Below are positions 1 through 5,101 of a DNA stretch of 8,359 bases, one piece after another. The translations under genes and the position numbers were made by a program. Position 1 is the stretch's first letter. The number at the start of each line of letters is the position of its first letter. The stretch is from assembly GCA_001818355.1 (NCBI GenBank), contig MHKJ01000014.1, positions 4,677 through 13,035 on the forward strand, in the 5' to 3' direction. The notes below the pieces were generated by a model, which worked only from the letters and a program-made list of their open reading frames with translations, was not told the origin of the DNA and ran no database searches. Source of the DNA: Candidatus Kerfeldbacteria bacterium RIFOXYC2_FULL_38_9 (GTDB lineage Bacteria > Patescibacteriota > Patescibacteriia > UBA9570 > XYC2-FULL-38-9).

Positions 1-237
1 GAACAATATCATACCGCTACCGTGGCCATGGCTGATGATACGTTAATGACGCCGGATGAAATTTGTGAGGTGCATAAATATAATACGGGAAAAGAGTGTA
101 CAGCCGCAGAAGGTTATATTTTAATATCCGGAACCGGTACTAATAATGTGCAACCAGGAGAAGCCGTGCACGGTTTAATTTGGAGCGATCCTGACGCCAC
201 CAATCTGCAAACCGCGTTTAGTTTTATTGCTCAGTAA
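1..237 (+). CDS. C-terminal fragment of an unrecognised protein
   Basis: The frame is open from the first base to a TAA at 235-237, giving 78 residues. The GTG at 22 and ATG at 28 are internal codons of a gene that begins before the window, because nothing interrupts the frame upstream of them. The fragment is mildly acidic, has two cysteines (residues 22 and 33 of the visible part), no membrane segment, and a Gly/Thr/Asn-rich middle followed by an aromatic tail ending FSFIAQ. That composition would suit the end of a secreted or surface protein, but this is only an impression and I do not recognise a family. A strong hairpin terminator follows 6 nt after the stop, so the gene ends its transcription unit here. 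Confidence 0.6.
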   Translation, partial: EQYHTATVAMADDTLMTPDEICEVHKYNTGKECTAAEGYILISGTGTNNVQPGEAVHGLIWSDPDATNLQTAFSFIAQ

Positions 238-243
238 GTAATT

Positions 244-275
244 AAAAAAAGAGGTTAAAGTTTACCTCTTTTTTT
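244..275 (+). terminator. Rho-independent terminator, probably bidirectional
   Basis: A perfect 12-bp stem (244-255 with 264-275) carries a GAGGT/ACCTC core flanked by seven A and seven T, around an 8-nt loop. On the plus strand it ends the upstream partial gene. The A-run on the other side makes it usable from the minus strand too, where it lies about 105 nt past the end of the small membrane-protein gene. The stretch between it and 381 holds nothing else I can support. Confidence 0.85.
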
Positions 276-380
276 CCTTGCTGGTTTTAAGAAAAAATAA
301 AAAATTTTAGGAAAAGTAACTGTTTTTAGTTTATATTTACATCGGTCGTTCAGTAGAGGATGTTAGAATCGCTTTAATAT

Positions 381-764
381 CTAATCTTCAGCAATGATTG
401 AATTGTGAGGTATTATTTTTTCTCCTTCTAGTGTTAATACACGATAATTGTCGCCTTGTTTTTCTAGGATTCTTGCAGGAATTGTATTGCCTATTTTATC
501 TGTAAATAGAATAAGTTCATTAATGGACAATTGATCAGATTTGTTGCAATAGTTAGTATATTTGATGAACTGGCGCTGTGGAAAATATTCTTTATAATAT
601 GGGTCGACATAGAGTTCTTTTGGAATGTCATAAAATATTAAACTATTATAACAGGATTGTTTAGCCACATGAAAAGTATAGGCTATCAATAAGCCAAAAA
701 TTAACACAAAAATAATTAAAATCAAACCAATAATTTTTAGAATTTTTAAACGGGTTTTTTTCAT
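381..764 (-). CDS. Small membrane-anchored hypothetical protein
   Basis: The product is 127 residues. A basic N-terminus (MKKTRLK) is followed by one strongly hydrophobic segment at about residues 9-30 rich in Ile and Leu, then a hydrophilic domain of about 95 residues that should lie outside the membrane. This is a signal-anchor layout; there is no lipobox cysteine. Cys38 and Cys73 could pair. The outer part is rich in Tyr, Phe and Pro (residues 41-70) and ends in a short beta-rich region. I recognise no family. It is transcribed divergently from the ECF sigma gene across a 158-bp gap, so it may belong to the same envelope-response locus, but that is inference from position only. The ATG at 762-764 is favoured because an extended -10 box sits just upstream. 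It ends in TAG, the only non-TAA stop in the window. Confidence 0.75.
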   Translation of the reverse strand: MKKTRLKILKIIGLILIIFVLIFGLLIAYTFHVAKQSCYNSLIFYDIPKELYVDPYYKEYFPQRQFIKYTNYCNKSDQLSINELILFTDKIGNTIPARILEKQGDNYRVLTLEGEKIIPHNSIIAED

Positions 765-775
765 GTAATTAGGCT

Positions 776-803
776 ATAATACCATCTTAAATTTAGCAAG
801 CAA
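776..803 (-). promoter_or_regulatory. Promoter for the small membrane-protein gene
   Basis: Read on the minus strand: -35 TTGCTT (803-798), 16-bp spacer ending in TGG, and -10 TATTAT (781-776), an extended -10 arrangement. The predicted start lies about 770, leaving a leader of only about 5 nt before the ATG and no Shine-Dalgarno sequence. The overlapping plus-strand TATAAT at 775-780 lacks a matching -35. Confidence 0.5.
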
Positions 804-861
804 AAATTTGGAAAAAGAAAATTTGCTCGATACATAAAATAAAACATCATAAAAAAAGATA

Positions 862-889
862 GAACATTGTTCAGATGTCACACTTGAAC
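862..889. promoter_or_regulatory. Cluster of GAACA/TGTTC half-sites upstream of the sigma gene
   Basis: The 11-nt inverted repeat GAACATTGTTC (862-872) is followed by TGAAC at 885-889, which itself mirrors GTTCA at 869-873. Three related half-sites therefore lie within 28 bp, ending 21 bp before the -10 box of the sigma gene. Many ECF sigma factors recognise a -35 containing GAAC, so this may be an autoregulatory or operator region. The GAAC to -10 distance (21 bp) is too long for a standard ECF promoter, so the role is uncertain. Confidence 0.3.
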
Positions 890-910
890 TATATACCTTG
901 TAGTGTGTAG

Positions 911-916
911 TATAAT
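911..916 (+). promoter_or_regulatory. -10 box of a leaderless promoter for the sigma/anti-sigma operon
   Basis: A consensus TATAAT is followed by 6 nt and then the ATG at 923, which puts the expected transcription start at or within 1 nt of the start codon. No Shine-Dalgarno sequence fits. The nearest -35-like sequence, TTGAAC at 884-889, has a 21-bp spacer, so -35 support is poor. Confidence 0.55.
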
Positions 917-922
917 CCTATA

Positions 923-1393
923 ATGAATAAATTAATGGATCAATTATTAGCAGAATATTCAACTTTGTATGATTATGTATATCGATATGTTCGCGTTCGT
1001 GTATCCAATGAAGATGTTTGTAGAGATCTCGTAGCAGATATTTTTCTTAAAGCGGTAGAAAAAATTCAATATTTTGACGCTTCTAAAGGGTCACTGCGTC
1101 AATGGATAACGGGAATAACCAAGCATCATCTACTCAATCACTGGAAACGCGAAAAACATACGTTTGCTCTTGAAGATTTTGATTTGCCAATTATGCCAAA
1201 ATTTGATCAGTTGGAATTTGATCAGTTAATTGATCATTTACCGCAACATATTCAACAGCTTTTAACCTGGCGATATGTGGATGACCTGACTTATGAGCAA
1301 ATTGCGGATGTCACTGGTAGGACTCCAGCCGCACTAAGAAAATATTTTTCACGTTTATATAAAAAATTAAGAAATGAATATGAAGCATATTAA
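923..1393 (+). CDS. ECF-type RNA polymerase sigma factor (sigma-70 family)
   Basis: A 156-residue protein with the two-domain ECF layout. Region 2 spans about residues 5-77: the core-binding and -10-recognition helices run through RDLVADIFLKAVEKI and then SLRQWITGITKHHLLNHWKR. Region 4 spans about 104-153: LPQHIQQLLTWRYVDDLTYEQIA followed by the helix-turn-helix around TGRTPAALRKYFSRLYKKLR. It would direct RNA polymerase to a small set of promoters when released from its anti-sigma factor. The length is slightly short for the family because the linker (about 80-103) is brief; the linker contains a tandem FDQLE/FDQLI duplication. Start 923 is chosen over ATG 935 because the -10 box lies 6 nt before it. 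The downstream gene overlaps its end by 20 nt, implying translational coupling. Which ECF group it belongs to cannot be told by eye. Confidence 0.9.
   Translation: MNKLMDQLLAEYSTLYDYVYRYVRVRVSNEDVCRDLVADIFLKAVEKIQYFDASKGSLRQWITGITKHHLLNHWKREKHTFALEDFDLPIMPKFDQLEFDQLIDHLPQHIQQLLTWRYVDDLTYEQIADVTGRTPAALRKYFSRLYKKLRNEYEAY
1201..1230 (+). repeat. 15-bp tandem duplication within the sigma linker
   Basis: Two adjacent 15-bp units share their first 12 bases (ATTTGATCAGTT) and encode FDQLE then FDQLI at residues 94-103. A third TGATCA follows at 1231-1236. The repeat keeps frame and lies between regions 2 and 4, where length changes are tolerated. Confidence 0.6.
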
Positions 1394-2783
1394 ATATAAT
1401 TTAGAACATTATATAAAACAAAAAGAGGCTAATGTAGACATTGATCATGATTTTAAAGAGCGGCTCTATTTTCAATTATCTAAAGAAAAAGTAAAAAAGC
1501 CAAAAAAATATTGGTGGAGATTTTCATTACCTACCCTTGCTTTAGCCGGAAGCGCTATAGCTATAATAATATATTTTTCGTCTAGCTCTTCTGTTGAAAA
1601 ATTAGTCAATACTGCATTTATTCCACAGGTTGCATTAGCAGAAGCATTGCAAAAAAGCATGAATCTAGAATCATTTGATCAAACGTTGGGATTGCCGGAC
1701 GATGGGCAGCTGCATCATCGTAAAGTTGTATTTACATATAATTATCAATATCCAAATGAAGCTGAATTAGGAAGTGGTAACAATATTATTAATATTTGGT
1801 CAGACGGAAATAACCTTCGGAGTGATGAGCAGCGTGACGTTACTATGCCAAATAGAGCATCAGATTCCACTTCGTTTATTGTAAGTACACGGGACAACCT
1901 ATCATGTTCAATAAATAGTGCGATCAGCTGTCAGAAGATTACTGATGAACAGCAAGATTTCAACTCAATAATAGATGGGGAGCATTCTTGGTTTTCCCCT
2001 AAAATTAATGAGGTACTTGTGAGTGATTTTACTGCAACGCCTTTCACTGATGAAGATGGATATCCAGGTACGGTATTTAGCTGGTCTACAAAAAAACCAA
2101 TGGTGAATGGCATGTTTCAAGTGTATAGCATGGTTTCAGCTTCAGGATCTGGCGGCAGTGTAGATACTGTTGATAAGGACGATGGAAAATATTGGTATGA
2201 ATTTACAATGTTCAGTGATGCCCAATTGAATAATAATGATTTATATATTCAAATTACTGACAATGAACCATTTGATCCTGATTTGAAGGACGAAGTTGTT
2301 ATTGAAGCGTCCTCGATATACATTCTAAAAAACGGAACCAATGAGCTGAATCCTCTTTCAAGTAGTGAATTCCTAGAGGTAGGACAGCAGTTAAATGTTG
2401 GTGATAGTGTACTTGGTAAAAATGGGTATACTATGGCTACGGAACCATTACTCTATATGTTACGAAATCCTAGTAAGCTAGCCGAACCGCTTACTGCAAA
2501 TAATGTTCTATTCAACGATCAGTTAGTAGATAGTGTTACTTACACCTTGCCTCTTGATTACTTGTTTCAAACATCATTAGTGTTAGGAGCAGCCCTAGAC
2601 CATGAAAATCAATATTACGTTCATTTCTATCTAGATCCGGCTGACCATTCAAAGTTATTAGGGTATTCAATAACATTATTAGATGAAATGATAGTCAACA
2701 TGCAGTTTACGGATGAAGTTTTAAATAAAGATCAAACTGACTTGATTTTTGATGTAAGGACTTGGAAGGAGCTATATCAATAA
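1374..2783 (+). CDS. Single-pass membrane protein, probable anti-sigma factor with large extracytoplasmic domain
   Basis: 469 residues. A basic cytoplasmic N-terminus of about 46 residues with a helical stretch (HDFKERLYFQLSKEK) would be the sigma-binding part. One transmembrane helix lies at about 49-68 (LPTLALAGSAIAIIIYF). About 400 residues then face outward. The zinc anti-sigma signature HxxxCxxC is absent. The outer part begins with a helix (VALAEALQKS, 86-95), then beta-type segments with a WSDGNNLRSD stretch (142-151) and many Asp, Ser and Asn. Cys178 and Cys186 could form a disulfide. The start of the outer part loosely recalls LolA/RseB-like sensor domains, but I cannot confirm that. 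The anti-sigma call rests on overlap with the ECF gene, topology and size. ATG 1380 is an alternative start. Ala codons are mixed (GCC 4 of 22 by hand count, against 13 of 26 in cca). A terminator follows 13 nt after the stop. Confidence 0.7.
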   Translation: MNMKHIKYNLEHYIKQKEANVDIDHDFKERLYFQLSKEKVKKPKKYWWRFSLPTLALAGSAIAIIIYFSSSSSVEKLVNTAFIPQVALAEALQKSMNLESFDQTLGLPDDGQLHHRKVVFTYNYQYPNEAELGSGNNIINIWSDGNNLRSDEQRDVTMPNRASDSTSFIVSTRDNLSCSINSAISCQKITDEQQDFNSIIDGEHSWFSPKINEVLVSDFTATPFTDEDGYPGTVFSWSTKKPMVNGMFQVYSMVSASGSGGSVDTVDKDDGKYWYEFTMFSDAQLNNNDLYIQITDNEPFDPDLKDEVVIEASSIYILKNGTNELNPLSSSEFLEVGQQLNVGDSVLGKNGYTMATEPLLYMLRNPSKLAEPLTANNVLFNDQLVDSVTYTLPLDYLFQTSLVLGAALDHENQYYVHFYLDPADHSKLLGYSITLLDEMIVNMQFTDEVLNKDQTDLIFDVRTWKELYQ

Positions 2784-2796
2784 ATCATAGATATAC

Positions 2797-2824
2797 AAAA
2801 AGACCCCATAAGCAGGGTCTTTTT
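2797..2824. terminator. Bidirectional terminator between the anti-sigma gene and tRNA-His
   Basis: A 10-bp perfect stem AAAAAGACCC/GGGTCTTTTT (2797-2806 with 2815-2824) surrounds an 8-nt loop. It has T-rich tails on both strands (CTTTTT to the right, TTTTTG on the minus strand). It ends the sigma operon on the plus strand and the tRNA-His transcript on the minus strand, only 7 nt past the tRNA 3' end. Confidence 0.85.
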
Positions 2825-2831
2825 CTTTTTG

Positions 2832-2906
2832 GGTGGCTGAAGGGATTTGAACCCTCGACCCTCGGTACCACAAACCGATGCTCTAACCAACTGAGCTACA
2901 GCCACC
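2832..2906 (-). tRNA. trnH: tRNA-His (anticodon GTG)
   Basis: The minus strand folds as a full cloverleaf. The 7-bp acceptor stem is GTGGCTG/CAGCCAC, with the D stem GCTC/GAGC, the anticodon stem TCGGT/ACCGA, loop TTGTGGT giving anticodon GTG, and the T arm GAGGG-TTCAAAT-CCCTT with one G-T wobble. The histidine-specific G at position -1 is encoded (opposite C73), giving 75 nt. The 3' end continues CAA rather than CCA, so the CCA tail must be added after transcription. Confidence 0.97.
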
Positions 2907-2919
2907 AAAAGCAAAATTT

Positions 2920-2948
2920 AATTTATCAAATAAGTATAAAAAAATCAA
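2920..2948 (-). promoter_or_regulatory. Candidate promoter for tRNA-His
   Basis: Minus strand: -35 TTGATT (2948-2943), 17-bp spacer ending in TGA (extended -10), and -10 TAAATT (2925-2920). The predicted start is about 2913, some 7 nt before the tRNA 5' end. The -10 matches consensus at only four positions. Confidence 0.4.
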
Positions 2949-2955
2949 GGTTAGT

Positions 2956-3192
2956 TTAAGATTTTTTTAATCTTTCTCTAATTTCTTCTGGATCGGCAGA
3001 TAAAGAAACAAAACCGCAGTCAACACAAAGAACCCCTTGCAATGTAAATGTGGGTATAACTTGAAAGAATTTATCTTCGTTTTTGGCGCATGCAAAGTGT
3101 AGAGGTCTGCTATTATGAATAGGCAGTTCGCCAAATTTTAAATGTTGTCCGCCACAGTTAAGGCATTTTATAGTTGCATTATTTTTTTTCAT
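2956..3192 (-). CDS. Small zinc-ribbon-like protein of unknown function
   Basis: 78 residues with two CxxC knuckles: Cys10-Leu-Asn-Cys13-Gly-Gly near the start and Cys56-Val-Asp-Cys59-Gly later, plus a single Cys35 between them. This spacing is typical of a rubredoxin/zinc-ribbon fold binding one zinc ion. The protein has a basic start, a beta-rich middle and a charged helix at the end (DPEEIRERLKKS). Such small ribbons often bind nucleic acid or act as stand-alone adaptors, but nothing here fixes a role. It stands alone between two tRNA genes and is transcribed on the minus strand towards tRNA-His, with no terminator in the 49-nt gap, so some readthrough into the tRNA is possible. Its start has no Shine-Dalgarno sequence; eight A, TT and then ATG precede the coding region, the same context as the 79-residue gene at 4819. 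Confidence 0.75.
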   Translation of the reverse strand: MKKNNATIKCLNCGGQHLKFGELPIHNSRPLHFACAKNEDKFFQVIPTFTLQGVLCVDCGFVSLSADPEEIRERLKKS

Positions 3193-3218
3193 AATTTTTT
3201 TTAAAAGTAAGTGTTTTT

Positions 3219-3224
3219 ATTATA
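3219..3224 (-). promoter_or_regulatory. -10 box for the zinc-ribbon-like gene
   Basis: A consensus TATAAT on the minus strand (3224-3219) would start transcription near 3212, giving a leader of about 20 nt. I find no good -35 at 16-18 bp and no extended TGn, so only the -10 is supported. Confidence 0.4.
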
Positions 3225-3267
3225 ACTTAGTTTTTAAATAAATACAGCAACGCCGCGAGTTTTAGGT

Positions 3268-3296
3268 TTGACTTTTTGTAAATTTTTAGTTAGTTT
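3268..3296 (+). promoter_or_regulatory. Promoter for tRNA-Arg (and probably cca)
   Basis: -35 TTGACT (3268-3273), 17-bp spacer, -10 TAGTTT (3291-3296). The predicted start near 3303 lies about 6 nt before the tRNA 5' end. No terminator separates the tRNA from cca, so the same transcript may carry both. Confidence 0.5.
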
Positions 3297-3308
3297 TATT
3301 ACACACTT

Positions 3309-3380
3309 GTCCTCGTAGTTCAACGGATAGAACACCAGCCTTCTAAGCTGGTTATGGAGGTTCGATTCCCCCCGAGGGCA
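3309..3380 (+). tRNA. trnR: tRNA-Arg (anticodon TCT)
   Basis: 72 nt. The acceptor stem GTCCTCG/CGAGGGC has one G-T pair (2-71). The D stem is GTTC/GAAC, the anticodon stem CCAGC/GCTGG with loop CTTCTAA giving anticodon TCT, which reads AGA/AGG. The variable loop is 4 nt and the T loop is TTCGATT. The T stem GGAGG/CCCCC contains an A51-C63 mismatch. The discriminator is A73, followed by TTAAC, so CCA is not encoded. Confidence 0.96.
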
Positions 3381-3401
3381 TTAACTATTTAGTGTCTTGT
3401 T

Positions 3402-4748
3402 ATGATTGTAAAATTACCAAAGTACGCCAGTGATGCTCTCAACACTTTACACAAAGCTGGATTTGAGGGTTTTGTAGTTGGCGGTTCGGTGCGTGACATC
3501 TTACTTGATCGTCCGCCAAAAGATTTTGACATCACCACCAATGCCACACCTGAACAAATTCAAAAAGTTTTTGACGACACGCTTTACAATAATAATTTCG
3601 GTACAGTGGCCGTGCGTGTTTTTGACACTGATGATGTTCGTCACGAAATTGAAATTACACCCTATCGCACGGAAACTGCATATAGCGACAAACGCCACCC
3701 GGATAAAGTTGAGTTTGGTCAGTCGCTTACGGAAGATTTGCAACGCCGGGATTTTACCATTAACGCCATGGCTTTTGATGGCGCCAAAATCATTGATTTT
3801 TTTTCCGGGAAAAAAGACCTGGAGAAAAAATTGATCAGAACCGTAGGTAATCCGTCAGAGCGGTTTAACGAAGACAGCTTGCGTTTATTGCGCGCTCTGC
3901 GTTTTGCCGCGCAATTAGATTTTCATTTGGAAGAAAAAACTTTAGCCGCTATTATTAAACACGCCCAAGACATTGAGCATATTTCCGGCGAACGCATCCG
4001 TGATGAAATTGTTAAAATCTTAAAAAGCGACGATCCTTTGCGCGGTTTTTGGTTAATGCACAAAACAGGTTTGCTGTCTTATATTATTCCGGAATTGGAA
4101 CGGGGCGTTGGAGTGATTCAAAACTTGCATCATATTTATACAGTATTTTTTCATAATTTACTTTCTTTGCAATTTTGCACCTCAGATGATCCACTGGTGC
4201 GTTTTGCCGCACTTTTGCACGACGTCGGCAAGCCGCACACCAAGGCTGGCGATGGTTTAAACGCCACGTTTTACAACCATGAACATGCCGGCGCCAAAAT
4301 GGCTTATGAGATTATGCGGCGTCTGAAATTTTCTCGTAAAGATTGCGAGCGTGTTTCTCATTTGGTGCGCAGTCATATGTTTTATTATAACCGTGGAGAA
4401 ATAAGCGACGCCGGAGTGCGCCGTATTTTAAAACGCATCGGTCGGGAAAATATTGACGATTTGATGGCTTTGCGCATTGGCGATCGCATGGGTTCGGGCA
4501 CGCAAAAAGAAAAACCGTTCAAATTGATAGAATTGGAACGGCGTATGCGTTTGTTAGAAAAAGATCCGATGGATACCACGATGTTAAAAATCGATGGTAA
4601 TGACATTATGGAATTAACCGGCCTCAAGCCCGGCCGCGTCGTTGGACAAATTCTGGTTGCGCTTTTAGAAGATGTTCTGGAAGATCCTTCTTTGAATAAT
4701 AGGGAATATTTAGAAAAACGTGTAGGAGAACTAAGTACAAAGGCATAA
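3402..4748 (+). CDS. cca: CCA-adding tRNA nucleotidyltransferase with HD domain
   Basis: 448 residues. The enzyme adds C, C and A to tRNA 3' ends without a template, using CTP and ATP. Class II nucleotidyltransferase motifs are all visible: GGSVRD (27-32), the metal-binding DFD (41-43), the RRDFTINA motif (115-122), and the nucleotide-recognition helix with ED at 157-158 and R161/R164 (EDSLRLLRALRFA). A neck/body region follows, then an HD phosphohydrolase domain with H251, H273-D274 (LLHDVGKP) and H293/H295. Length fits bacterial CCA enzymes with a C-terminal HD domain. A separate A-only or CC-only specificity cannot be excluded, but both tRNAs in the window lack CCA, so full CCA addition is expected. 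The gene begins 21 nt after tRNA-Arg with no Shine-Dalgarno sequence. Ala is coded by GCC in 13 of 26 cases. Confidence 0.95.
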   Translation: MIVKLPKYASDALNTLHKAGFEGFVVGGSVRDILLDRPPKDFDITTNATPEQIQKVFDDTLYNNNFGTVAVRVFDTDDVRHEIEITPYRTETAYSDKRHPDKVEFGQSLTEDLQRRDFTINAMAFDGAKIIDFFSGKKDLEKKLIRTVGNPSERFNEDSLRLLRALRFAAQLDFHLEEKTLAAIIKHAQDIEHISGERIRDEIVKILKSDDPLRGFWLMHKTGLLSYIIPELERGVGVIQNLHHIYTVFFHNLLSLQFCTSDDPLVRFAALLHDVGKPHTKAGDGLNATFYNHEHAGAKMAYEIMRRLKFSRKDCERVSHLVRSHMFYYNRGEISDAGVRRILKRIGRENIDDLMALRIGDRMGSGTQKEKPFKLIELERRMRLLEKDPMDTTMLKIDGNDIMELTGLKPGRVVGQILVALLEDVLEDPSLNNREYLEKRVGELSTKA

Positions 4749-4755
4749 AATTGAT

Positions 4756-4784
4756 TTGACCTTTCATTAAAAATTTGATAGTAT
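4756..4784 (+). promoter_or_regulatory. Promoter for the 79-residue gene
   Basis: -35 TTGACC (4756-4761), 17-bp spacer ending in TGA, and -10 TAGTAT (4779-4784). The near-consensus -35 combined with an extended -10 suggests good activity. The expected start near 4791 gives a leader of about 28 nt. Confidence 0.6.
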
Positions 4785-4818
4785 TAAAAGTAATGATATT
4801 TTATTATTAAAAAAAATT

Positions 4819-5058
4819 ATGGAAGAATTCAAACCAACAATAACCCCAACCCCAGAAGAAATAGAAGGTTATCGACTTAAAAAGTCTCAGGAAATAACAC
4901 AGCATAGAGAACAGCTACCAGCTCAACTAGACGGTTTAATTGGGGCTGCTCAAGAATTAAAACAGCAATTAACAGGTGGGGATGAATCTGCAGTAGAAGC
5001 TGGAAAAACAGCATTAGAAGAAGCAATAACTAAGCTTCGTCGAAATTTGACTTACTAA
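4819..5058 (+). CDS. Small acidic helical protein, unrecognised
   Basis: 79 residues. The first 15 are Pro/Thr-rich and probably disordered (TPTPEEIEG); the rest is almost all charged or Ala/Leu/Gln residues and should form two helices (about 15-51 and 54-76) broken by TGGDES. There is no membrane segment, no cysteine and no motif I know. The case for a real gene is a strong promoter at 4756, a matching start context (eight A, TT, ATG, as in the gene at 3192) and a terminator hairpin directly after the stop. Ala codons are GCT and GCA only, with no GCC among seven, unlike the neighbouring cca. A helical hairpin protein of this size could be a structural or binding protein, but no function can be assigned. 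Confidence 0.65.
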   Translation: MEEFKPTITPTPEEIEGYRLKKSQEITQHREQLPAQLDGLIGAAQELKQQLTGGDESAVEAGKTALEEAITKLRRNLTY

Positions 5059-5067
5059 ATAAAGGAT

Positions 5068-5101
5068 AGTAGCTTTAAAATTTAAGTTACTGTTGTTTTT
5101 T
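5068..5101 (+). terminator. Terminator of the 79-residue gene, overlapping the xer 3' end
   Basis: An 8-bp stem AGTAGCTT/AAGTTACT with one G-T wobble (5068-5075 with 5084-5091) and an 8-nt loop is followed by the T-rich stretch 5093-5101. Its right arm covers the stop codon of the convergent xer gene (5087-5089), so the two genes share their 3' boundary. Confidence 0.6.

Noticed and set aside
334..376. A stretch resembling the 5' half of a tRNA (GGTCGTTCAGTAGAGG and following bases).
   Set aside because: No matching anticodon stem, T arm or acceptor partner follows; chance similarity or a decayed remnant cannot be told apart.
775..780. A plus-strand TATAAT as a second sigma-operon promoter.
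   Set aside because: No -35 or extended -10 accompanies it, and the same bases are better explained as the -10 of the minus-strand gene.
908..935. An AT-rich sequence with repeated TATAAT-like blocks considered as a dif site for the Xer recombinase.
   Set aside because: It lacks the paired 11-bp arms with a central spacer and overlaps the sigma promoter and start.
2762..2959. A 65-codon plus-strand open frame.
   Set aside because: It runs across a terminator and the whole tRNA-His gene on the opposite strand and has no coding signal.
3478..3834. A 118-codon alternative frame inside cca, and similar antisense frames inside cca, xer, rpsO and the anti-sigma gene.
   Set aside because: They are shadows of well-supported genes; their products show no domain and have biased, implausible composition.
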